64,000 nucleotides of DNA from Desulfobacterales bacterium. Its GTDB lineage: Bacteria > Desulfobacterota > Desulfobacteria > Desulfobacterales > Desulfosarcinaceae. Position numbers and translations under genes: made by a program. This document shows positions 50,725 to 59,120 of the stretch, piece by piece (the stretch's first letter is position 1; every line of letters starts with the position of its first letter). The notes under the pieces were generated by a model. That model was given only the letters and a program-made list of their open reading frames with translations. It was not told the origin of the DNA and did not search any database. The stretch is from assembly GCA_016218685.1 (NCBI GenBank), contig JACRDD010000020.1, positions 1 to 64,000 on the forward strand, given 5' to 3'.

Positions 50725-50907
50725 GCTCCACCTCCCGGGCTCATGCCCCCTTGCGGATCGTATTAATCGGCGCTACAAGTTCTGGAGATAACAATAGGTA
50801 GTTTCGGATCGATTGAAATAAACAAGAACTGGGGGGGCGATGGTAGCCAAAACCTACCGGGCGCCCATTTAAACTCCCTCCCGGCTTTACCAGCTTCGGA
50901 GGTGCAC

Positions 50908-51315
50908 ATGCCGACGATCTTCCATATCAAACTCTATCTACTGACCGTTCCCATCTTCTTCGCCATCGACCTGCTCTGGCTGGGGGTCATCGCCAAACCG
51001 CTTTACAAAAAACACCTGGGGGGCATTCTCGGCCAGCAGGTCAACTGGAAGGCCGCCGCCGCCTTCTACCTAATCTATATCGCCGGCATCCTGATCTTCG
51101 CCGTGGTGCCGGCCCTGGAAAAGGGCTCCCTGGGCCGGGCGGTGCTCTGGGGAGTGCTGTTCGGCTTTTTTACCTACGCCACCTACGACCTGACCAACAT
51201 GGCCACCCTGCCCCGCTGGCCCCTAACCATCGCCCTCGTGGACATCGCCTGGGGCATGTTCCTGTGCGCGGCCGTGGCCGCGGCGAGCTACCGGGTGGGA
51301 AGGTGGTTACTGTGA
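50908..51315 (+). CDS. DUF2177 family membrane protein
   Basis: FFAIDLLWLGVIAKPLYKKHLG, GFFTYATYDLTNMATL; GGAGG ribosome-binding site just upstream. Confidence 0.88.
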   Translation: MPTIFHIKLYLLTVPIFFAIDLLWLGVIAKPLYKKHLGGILGQQVNWKAAAAFYLIYIAGILIFAVVPALEKGSLGRAVLWGVLFGFFTYATYDLTNMATLPRWPLTIALVDIAWGMFLCAAVAAASYRVGRWLL

Positions 51316-51651
51316 AATCCGTCAAAACCGCCCGAGCAAAGCCCTTGACCTAAACCGCGGATAGTGCAAAATAAGGGATATTTCACCGAAAACCCGAATT
51401 CTTGAGAGGGAGGGGAAGAGCGGATTTTCGGAATGGTCATGCGCACTGCCAAGGCCGCTCGCTCCTATCCTTAATTTTGGCCAACATTTTCCGTATGGAT
51501 TTCGTACGACAGGTTGTCTATTCCCAAGCCGTTTCCGTGTCGCTTCCATGAGGTCAATCCTGCTTTTAAGCTACGGATATTCGCGACATCAGGCGGTAAT
51601 CAACCGCGAGCGGTTGGCATTTTTCTCGCCGATTTCGGCCGGAGGGTTATC

Positions 51652-54600
51652 ATGAGTAAGCCGGTCACTGCCCTGGGGCTTTGCATGGGCGCCTCCACGG
51701 TCTCCCTGGTGCAAATCCGCTGCGCCCCCGCCGGTCCCGATGCGGACACCCGGCCGGAGGTCCTTTACCATGCCGTCCACACCCATGACGGCGATCCCAA
51801 ACGCACGTTGCTCAAGGCTCTGGAAGCCTTAGACTGGTCGACCATCAACCGGGTCGCGGCCACCGGCCGCAAATTTCGCGACTTTCTCAACCTCTCTTCC
51901 ATCCCCGAACCCGAGGCGGTGGAGTATGCCTACGATCACTTGAAACCGGCCAAAGGCCACTGCCCGGCGGTGATTTCGGCCGGCGGCGAGACCTTCATGG
52001 TCTACACCCTGGACCCGGGCGGCCGCATCACCAACGTGCTCACCGGCAACAAGTGCGCCGCGGGCACCGGCGAGTTCTTTCTGCAGCAACTGCGGCGCAT
52101 GGATGTCTCCCTGGATACCGCCGGCCAGTGGGCCGAAGCGACTGAGCCCTACGGCGTTTCAGGACGCTGCTCGGTCTTCTGTAAATCGGACTGCACCCAC
52201 GCCACCAACAAGGGCATTGCCAAGGCGCGCGTGACCGCCGGCCTGGGCCAGATGATGGCCAACAAGGTATTGGAACTGCTCAAAAAGGTGGAGCGGCGCG
52301 ACCTGATGCTGGTGGGTGGCACGGCCCGCAACCAGATGATGGTGCGCTATTTGCGCCAAGCCATCCCGGGCCTGGTGGTTCCGGATGAAGCACCCTACTT
52401 CGAAGCCTTGGGCGCGGCCCTGTGGGCCCTGGAGAACACCCCCCGGCCGTTCCCGGGCCTTGCGAATCTCTTCGTGGCACAGCAGCGGCGTTTCGATCTG
52501 CTGCCTCCGCTGCGCCAATTCGAAGAGCGGGTAACCTTCAAATCCATCTCCCGGGATACGCCGCGGGCCGGCGATGTCTGCCTGTTCGGCCTGGACGTGG
52601 GCTCGACCACCACCAAGGCGGTGCTGATCCGCGAAAAGGACCAGGCTCTGCTGGCGTCGGTCTACCTGCGCACCAACGGCGATCCGGTGGGCGCCTCGCG
52701 GCAGTGCTACCGCGCCATTCTGGAGCAGATCCGGCCCAACGCGGACCCCGACCGGATTTGCATCATCGGCCTGGGGGTGTGCGGTTCGGGCCGCCAGATC
52801 GCCGGCCTGCATGCCTTAACCGACGGGGTGATCAACGAGATCATTGCCCATGCCACGGCCTCGGTGTACTTCGACCGCGAGGTGGACACCATCTTCGAGA
52901 TCGGTGGCCAGGACGCAAAATACACCTACATCACCAACGGCGTACCCTCGGATTACGCCATGAACGAGGCTTGTTCGGCCGGCACCGGGTCGTTTCTGGA
53001 AGAGTCGGCCCTGGAGACGTTGGGCGTGCCCATGGAGCGCATCGCCGAAGTGGCCCTGGAAGCCAAACTGCCGCCCAACTTCAACGACCAGTGCGCGGCC
53101 TTCATCTCCTCGGACATCAAGAACGCCATTCACGACGGCGCGGCCCACGAAGATATTCTGGCCGGCCTGGTCTACTCCATCTGCATGAACTACAACAACC
53201 GGGTCAAGGGCAACCGGCCCATGGGCACCAAAATCTTCATGCAGGGCGGGGTGTGCTACAACCGCGCCGTGCCCCTGGCCATGGCGGCCCTGACCGGCAA
53301 GCCCATCGTGGTGCCGCCCGAGCCGGGCTTGATGGGTGCCTTCGGCGCGGCCCTGGAAGTCAAAAAGCGCATCGACAACGGCCTCATGACCCGCAGCCGC
53401 TTCGACCTTTCGGTGCTGACCGAGCGGGAAACCCAATACGGCGAACCGTTCATTTGCAAGGGCGGCGCCGAAAAGTGCGACCGGCGCTGCCAGATCGCCC
53501 GCATCACCATCGAAGGCGACGTCTACCCCTTCGGCGGGGCCTGCAACCGCTACGACAACCTGCGCCGCAAGCAGCGCTTCGATGTGGCCCAGCTCGACCT
53601 GGTGCGCGTGCGCCAGCAATTGGTTTTCGGCAAGTATGCACCGCCCCCCCTGGACCCGAACGCCCCCGGCTACCGCGGCCGCGTGGGGCTGAACCGCAGC
53701 TTTCTGGTGCACACTTACTACCCGCTCTATGCCCAGTTCTTCAGCATGCTGGGGTATGCGCCGGTGCTGCCCGAAACGCCCGACCCCAGCGGCATCGACC
53801 AGCGCAACGCGCCCTTTTGCTACCCCGCCGAGCTGGCCCACGGCTTCTTCCACGACCTGATTTCCAGGCAAGATCCGCCCGAAGTGCTTTTCCTGCCCCA
53901 CTTCAAGTCGGTGCCGACCATCAATGGCGACCGCAACGCCCAGGTGTGTCCCCTGGTGCAGGGCGAGACCTTCTATCTGCAGTCGACTTTCCGGCCGCAC
54001 CTGAGCCGACTCAAGCAAAAGGGCATGCGCCTGTTCGCCCCCCTGATCGCGCTGTCCGACGGCATGGAGGGCGCGCGCCGGCCCCTGGTGGAGACGGCCG
54101 TCGCCCTGGGTATCCCCCAGGCCATGGCCCAGGAAGCATTCAGCCGCGCCGCGACGCTCATGCGCGCCTGCCTGGAAGAGATGCGCGAGCTGGGCCGGCA
54201 GGCTTTGACCCAATTGGAGCAGACGCCCGAGAAGATCGCCGTGGTGCTTTTCGCCCGGCCCTACAACGGCTTCACGGAAGAGGCCCACAAGGGCATCCCC
54301 CACAAATTCGCGTCCCGGGGCATCCTGGTGCTGCCCCTGGATTTTCTCGATCTGACCAATCTGCCCACCCGGCGCCACATGTACTGGGGCATGGGCCAGC
54401 GCATCATGACGGCGGCGCGCAAGGTCAAACCCCATCCCCAGCTCTTCGCCACCTACATCACCAACTTCTCCTGCGGGCCCGATTCTTTTCTCATCGGCTA
54501 CTTCCGCGATGTCATGGGCCGCAAACCCTCGCTGACCCTGGAGCTGGACAGCCACACGGCCGACGCTGGCCTGGAGACACGCATCGAGGCCTTCCTGGAC

Positions 54601-56022
54601 ATCGTCAAGGCTTACCGCCAGTTGGAAGAGAAGATGCCAACGCCCGCCACCGCCCCGGTGGACTTCCGCCCGGCCAAAACCGTGGTTGAGGATAAAATTT
54701 TATCGGTCGTCGATTCGGCGGGCCACACCCTGCCCTACACCGATCCGCGCGTGACGCTGCTCTTTCCGGCCATGGGCGAGCTGGCCGTGCGGATCATGGC
54801 CGCCACCTTCGCCAGCCACGGTTTTCATACCCACGCCCACGCGCCCAGCGACGAGGCCATCCTCAAGCTCGGCCGGGGCAACACCTCCTGCAAGGAGTGC
54901 TTGCCGCTGATCCTCACCACCGGCACCCTGCTCAACTATGTGCGCAACCAGAAGCGACCCGATGAAGTGGTGCTGTACTTCATGCCCACCGGTTCCGGGC
55001 CGTGCCGCTTCGGGCAGTACTACATCTTCATGGAAGATCTGGTCAAAAAGCTCCAGATCCCCAACGTGGCCATGTTCGCCCTTTCTTCGGAAAATGCCTA
55101 CGACGGACTGCCGACCTCCCTGCACCGCCGCGCCTGGTGGGCCGTGCTGCTCTCGGACATCCTCGAAGATATCCGTTCCATGCTGCTGGCCAACGCCAAG
55201 GAGCGCGACACGGCCATGGCGCTCTTTCAGGCCCGCTTCCAGGAGATCCTGACGACCCTGCGCACCGGAAAATTCGAAGAACTGGAGCGCGTATTGCGGG
55301 ATTGCGCCGCGGCCCTGGCCCGCGTGCCCCTCAAACGGCCCGTGGCCCAGGTGCCGGTCGTCTCCTTGATGGGCGAGATCTTCGTGCGCCGGGACGGCCT
55401 CTCGCGCCAATACCTGACCGAGCAATTGGCCGACAAAGGGTTTGCCACCGTCTGCGCGCCGGTGGCCGAATGGGTGCTCTACTCCGACTATTTGATGCAT
55501 AGCGGATTGAGCGACCGAGCCCCCGACGACTGGCGCAAAAAGATCAACGGGCGCATCAAACAGCTCTTCATGGCCAAGGACGAACGGCGCATCAAAAGAA
55601 TTCTCTCCGCTTCGGGGTTGGTGCATGCCGAGCCGCTGCGCGTCGCCTCGGTGATCGACACGGCCCGGCCGTATATCTCGCCCCACCTGGGCGGCGAGGC
55701 CATCCTCACGGTCGGCAGCGCGATCCAGGAGGTCGCCTCCCACACCTGCGGCGTCATCGCCATCGGCCCCTTCGGCTGCATGCCCAACCGGCTGGCCGAA
55801 TCGATCCTCAACGAAGCCATGAAGCGCGAAGACAAACTGGCCGCCGAACCCAACAATCCGCGCCTGCGCACGATTCTGACCGATCTGCACGATCTGCCCT
55901 TTCTGGCCATCGAAAGCGACGGATCGCCCTTTCCCCAACTGATTCACGCCAAGCTGGAGGCCTTCTGCCTGCGCGCCGAGCGCATGCACGTGCGCATGCT
56001 GGCCGCCCGGCTGCAAAATTAG
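51652..56022 (+). CDS. Giant acyl-CoA dehydratase activase-related protein (two BcrAD/BadFG ASKHA domains + DUF2229/HgdB-like region)
   Basis: 1456 aa; two ASKHA modules (NKCAAGTGEF and EACSAGTGSF); GLDVGSTTTKAVLI in the second; C-terminal NTSCKECLPLILTTG and GSGPCRFGQY; start at MSKPVT. Confidence 0.92.
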   Translation: MSKPVTALGLCMGASTVSLVQIRCAPAGPDADTRPEVLYHAVHTHDGDPKRTLLKALEALDWSTINRVAATGRKFRDFLNLSSIPEPEAVEYAYDHLKPAKGHCPAVISAGGETFMVYTLDPGGRITNVLTGNKCAAGTGEFFLQQLRRMDVSLDTAGQWAEATEPYGVSGRCSVFCKSDCTHATNKGIAKARVTAGLGQMMANKVLELLKKVERRDLMLVGGTARNQMMVRYLRQAIPGLVVPDEAPYFEALGAALWALENTPRPFPGLANLFVAQQRRFDLLPPLRQFEERVTFKSISRDTPRAGDVCLFGLDVGSTTTKAVLIREKDQALLASVYLRTNGDPVGASRQCYRAILEQIRPNADPDRICIIGLGVCGSGRQIAGLHALTDGVINEIIAHATASVYFDREVDTIFEIGGQDAKYTYITNGVPSDYAMNEACSAGTGSFLEESALETLGVPMERIAEVALEAKLPPNFNDQCAAFISSDIKNAIHDGAAHEDILAGLVYSICMNYNNRVKGNRPMGTKIFMQGGVCYNRAVPLAMAALTGKPIVVPPEPGLMGAFGAALEVKKRIDNGLMTRSRFDLSVLTERETQYGEPFICKGGAEKCDRRCQIARITIEGDVYPFGGACNRYDNLRRKQRFDVAQLDLVRVRQQLVFGKYAPPPLDPNAPGYRGRVGLNRSFLVHTYYPLYAQFFSMLGYAPVLPETPDPSGIDQRNAPFCYPAELAHGFFHDLISRQDPPEVLFLPHFKSVPTINGDRNAQVCPLVQGETFYLQSTFRPHLSRLKQKGMRLFAPLIALSDGMEGARRPLVETAVALGIPQAMAQEAFSRAATLMRACLEEMRELGRQALTQLEQTPEKIAVVLFARPYNGFTEEAHKGIPHKFASRGILVLPLDFLDLTNLPTRRHMYWGMGQRIMTAARKVKPHPQLFATYITNFSCGPDSFLIGYFRDVMGRKPSLTLELDSHTADAGLETRIEAFLDIVKAYRQLEEKMPTPATAPVDFRPAKTVVEDKILSVVDSAGHTLPYTDPRVTLLFPAMGELAVRIMAATFASHGFHTHAHAPSDEAILKLGRGNTSCKECLPLILTTGTLLNYVRNQKRPDEVVLYFMPTGSGPCRFGQYYIFMEDLVKKLQIPNVAMFALSSENAYDGLPTSLHRRAWWAVLLSDILEDIRSMLLANAKERDTAMALFQARFQEILTTLRTGKFEELERVLRDCAAALARVPLKRPVAQVPVVSLMGEIFVRRDGLSRQYLTEQLADKGFATVCAPVAEWVLYSDYLMHSGLSDRAPDDWRKKINGRIKQLFMAKDERRIKRILSASGLVHAEPLRVASVIDTARPYISPHLGGEAILTVGSAIQEVASHTCGVIAIGPFGCMPNRLAESILNEAMKREDKLAAEPNNPRLRTILTDLHDLPFLAIESDGSPFPQLIHAKLEAFCLRAERMHVRMLAARLQN

Positions 56023-56023
56023 C

Positions 56024-58120
56024 ATGGCCGCCGCGATCTATACGCTGAATCTGCTGCTGCTATTCTCTTGTCTTGCCGACGAGCGGCCCATCGGCGCGGA
56101 GCGGCGTTTTTCCTTCATGCTTCTGCGCCTGATCGCCTGCATACCGCTGCTGGCCGGACAGTATGCCTTCTTTTACTTCCAACCGTTATCGCGGATGGTC
56201 GCGCCGCTGTTCTTCTCGGAATGCGTTTTTGGGCTGTTGCTCCTTTTACTGAACTTTCGGCTGCGCCCCATTCTTTATCCCGAAGCTCCGCCGCACCGGG
56301 CGCAACCATGGCTTTTCTGGAGCCTGGCCGCCGGCGCATCGCTTATCGGCGGATTTTGGCTTTGGACCCCGCCAGGCTATGAAGTCGCCGGGGATGCCCT
56401 GCTCCTGCCCTATTCAGGCCAGCTTTATGCGGCCTGCCTTTTGGTCCTGATAACGATCCTGGTCGCGGCCTGGCGTCTGGAAATGTTCTGGCGGCGGATC
56501 GGCTCCCGGGAGCGCCGACCCTACAAGTACGTGGTCATCGGCCTGTTCCTGATCCTGGGTAGCCTGGCCTGGTCGCTTTCCTATCGGCTCGCCTACCTGC
56601 GGGTGGACGAAGACCACCTGCTGCTGCTCGCGATCTTTTTGGGTATCGGCTGGTTGATCGTCGTCCATGCCGTGGCACGTCACCGCCTGCTCAACCGCAA
56701 AGTCTTCGTCTCGCGGCGGGTGATCTATTCGACGCTCACACCGTTGGTCTGTGCCGTGTATCTGCTCCTGGTGGGTTCGATTTCCCTGGTGATGCGGACC
56801 TTCGGCTGGTCCCTGCCCTTCGTGCTCCAGTGGCTGCTGATTGTTATGGGGTTGCTCGCCCTCGTGGTGCTGACCCTCTCCACCCGCGTGCGCACCGGGA
56901 TCAAATACTACATCAGCACTCACTTCTATCTGAACAAATACGAGTATCGCGAGGAGTGGCTGGCTTTTTCCGAGCTGTTGCAAGGTAAACTGACCGAAGC
57001 CGAGGTGGCCGAAGCCTTGCGCCGGATATTGCGCGAATGCCTTTACACCCGCATCCTCATGCTCTGGCTGGAGGACGGCCATGGGGGGTTCCGGTTGCTG
57101 GCACCGCCGGGCTCGCCCGCTCCCGGAGAGAATGGCGTTCTGACCGCCGACGATCCGCTGTTACGGCACCTGCAAAACGCACCTTATATATATATGCGCA
57201 AATCCGGGTTCGACCCTGAGGTCCAACGGGTGTTCGATCAAAAACAGGCTTTTTTTTCGTCCACCGGGCTGGTTCTGCTCTATCCGCTTGTCATCGGCAC
57301 CCAATGCATGGGGTTGATCGGCCTGGGACCGGAGTACACCGGCGGCACCTACGGCCGGGACGATTTCGACCTGCTGGCCGCCCTGGGCTCCCAGGCCGCC
57401 TGGGCACTGCTGGCCGTACGCAACGCCGAGCGCCTGGCCCTTGCCCGGGAGCAATCCGCCTGGAACACCCTCTCGGCCTTCGTGCTGCACGACATCAAGA
57501 ACGCTGCCACCATGCTGGGACTGGTGCGCCAGAACGCGCCCGAGCACATCCATGATCCCGAGTTCCAGCAAGACATGCTGGTCTCCATCGACGACGCCCT
57601 CAAACGCATGAACAAGGTGCAGGCGCGACTCAATACGCTTAAAGGTGAGATCGTGCCTGTGCTTGGCCCCCTGGCGCTGGCCCCATTTCTGGATGCGACC
57701 ATCCGGAATCTTGCCAAAAAGTTACCGCGCTTAAGCATAGCACTGGTATGCCCGGTTACGATAACGATTCAAACCGACCCTGATTTCCTCACGCAAATTT
57801 TGGAAAATCTGCTGCTCAATTCTTTGGAAGCCGGCAGCGGCGGAAACGGCATAAAAGTGAAGATATGCGTGACCCCACAATCGCCGCAGGATATCGAAAT
57901 CTCCATCACCGACAATGGCCCTGGTATCCCTTCGGAACTGCTTCCGGATCGGCTTTTTGAGCCTTTCGCCACCACCAAGGAGCGCGGCAGCGGCATCGGA
58001 TTGTGGCAAGTCAAGCAGTTGGTGGAAATCCTGGGCGGCACCGTCACGGCCGGCAACCCTGGGCCGAAAGGCGGTGGCTGCTTCCAGTTACGCCTGCCCC
58101 TGGCAAGGCACTCCAAATGA
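56024..58120 (+). CDS. prsK: PEP-CTERM system histidine kinase PrsK
   Basis: N-terminal multi-TM region, GAF, H-box AFVLHDIKNAATMLGL, HATPase GSGIGLWQVKQLVEILGG; prsR and a PEP-CTERM gene are adjacent. Confidence 0.85.
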   Translation: MAAAIYTLNLLLLFSCLADERPIGAERRFSFMLLRLIACIPLLAGQYAFFYFQPLSRMVAPLFFSECVFGLLLLLLNFRLRPILYPEAPPHRAQPWLFWSLAAGASLIGGFWLWTPPGYEVAGDALLLPYSGQLYAACLLVLITILVAAWRLEMFWRRIGSRERRPYKYVVIGLFLILGSLAWSLSYRLAYLRVDEDHLLLLAIFLGIGWLIVVHAVARHRLLNRKVFVSRRVIYSTLTPLVCAVYLLLVGSISLVMRTFGWSLPFVLQWLLIVMGLLALVVLTLSTRVRTGIKYYISTHFYLNKYEYREEWLAFSELLQGKLTEAEVAEALRRILRECLYTRILMLWLEDGHGGFRLLAPPGSPAPGENGVLTADDPLLRHLQNAPYIYMRKSGFDPEVQRVFDQKQAFFSSTGLVLLYPLVIGTQCMGLIGLGPEYTGGTYGRDDFDLLAALGSQAAWALLAVRNAERLALAREQSAWNTLSAFVLHDIKNAATMLGLVRQNAPEHIHDPEFQQDMLVSIDDALKRMNKVQARLNTLKGEIVPVLGPLALAPFLDATIRNLAKKLPRLSIALVCPVTITIQTDPDFLTQILENLLLNSLEAGSGGNGIKVKICVTPQSPQDIEISITDNGPGIPSELLPDRLFEPFATTKERGSGIGLWQVKQLVEILGGTVTAGNPGPKGGGCFQLRLPLARHSK

Positions 58121-58289
58121 TCGGCCAATGTTACGTTTTGTAAGCTTTACCGACAGCGAAACTCCCCCCATTTTTCCCGGACCGCGCGCACTTATGGTCA
58201 AAATATATTTCATGTGTTTTTTCAAATAGTTAAATCCAAAAATAGGACTACCCGCTCAAAATGAGATGTCGACCAACTTTACAGTTTAT

Positions 58290-58310
58290 TGTTTTCGAAG
58301 ATCGAAAACA
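58290..58310. promoter_or_regulatory. Palindrome, candidate PrsR enhancer site
   Basis: Perfect 9-bp arms TGTTTTCGA-AGA-TCGAAAACA, about 36 nt upstream of a sigma54 promoter. Confidence 0.6.
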
Positions 58311-58345
58311 TATTTTATGACAACCAATACAATAAGTTACAACAA

Positions 58346-58360
58346 TGGCACCCATGTTGC
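58346..58360 (+). promoter_or_regulatory. Sigma54 (-24/-12) promoter
   Basis: TGGCAC-CCATG-TTGC exact match to the consensus; GG-N10-GC spacing; 61 nt upstream of the PEP-CTERM ATG. Confidence 0.85.
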
Positions 58361-58421
58361 TATGGATTTGTCTGGGGTGAAACCAGTGAAGCGAACTCTA
58401 TCCACAAAAGGAAAATGTGAA

Positions 58422-59024
58422 ATGAAAAAGATTACGGTTTTAATGTGCAGTTTGATGCTGGTGTTGAGCCTGGCGGGGGCGGCAGGCGCGGTACCGACGA
58501 CTTGGACGGACAGCATTACTTCTTTTAATAATGTTGATGATGTTTATGTCGGCAATTTTAGATCGTATAGCTATACCCACAATGTCGCCGATGATGGTTT
58601 CCAAGGCTACGCGATGGGCGGAGATGATTTTATAACCAGCGGCCTGCTGTCGGTGTCGCTCTATGACGATGCTAATGATCCAACAAGACGGTTTTTTTGC
58701 CAAGTTTCGCTTCAAGAAGGGGAGACCGCGCTTATTGATCAACCCGGATTCTTTGGAGATCGTATCTATAATTTTAGCTATGCCAACGAATTATATGGTG
58801 TATCCTTAGCGGGAATTTTGCAGTTGAATCTAAGCGGCCTTTTGGAGGTGACCATTAGGTCTTTGGGCGGTGATTTTTATCTGGGTTCATCTACGCTGTA
58901 TGCCTTTGGTGATAATGGCAGAGGCGCTGCCCCGGTTCCCGAACCGGCCACCCTGCTGCTGCTGGGCACCGGACTGCTGGGAATTGTGGGCGCCAATCGT
59001 AAACGCCTCGGCAAAAAAGCGTAG
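58422..59024 (+). CDS. PEP-CTERM sorting-domain protein
   Basis: Signal peptide MKKITVLMCSLMLVLSLAGAAGA; C-terminus VPEPATLLLLGTGLLGIVGANRKRLGKKA. Confidence 0.95.
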   Translation: MKKITVLMCSLMLVLSLAGAAGAVPTTWTDSITSFNNVDDVYVGNFRSYSYTHNVADDGFQGYAMGGDDFITSGLLSVSLYDDANDPTRRFFCQVSLQEGETALIDQPGFFGDRIYNFSYANELYGVSLAGILQLNLSGLLEVTIRSLGGDFYLGSSTLYAFGDNGRGAAPVPEPATLLLLGTGLLGIVGANRKRLGKKA

Positions 59025-59053
59025 CCTTCAAAGCCGTACCAAACGGGTTTAAT

Positions 59054-59092
59054 AAACAGAAACCCCCCGGAGCTTCCGGGGGGTTTCTGTTT
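59054..59092. terminator. Bidirectional Rho-independent terminator between PEP-CTERM gene and prsR
   Basis: 18-bp perfect stem AAACAGAAACCCCCCGGA-GCT-TCCGGGGGGTTTCTGTTT between convergent genes. Confidence 0.9.
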
Positions 59093-59120
59093 TAACCAAT
59101 TTCATTTCCAGCGCAGCCAG

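Noticed and set aside
52422-55502. Long alternate-frame and antisense ORFs (755, 579, 166 aa) inside the giant activase
   Set aside because: Overlap a gene with strong conserved motifs; no independent signatures or start context.
57183-57195. TATATATATATG microsatellite-like run
   Set aside because: In-frame coding sequence (YIYM) within prsK; too short to be meaningful.
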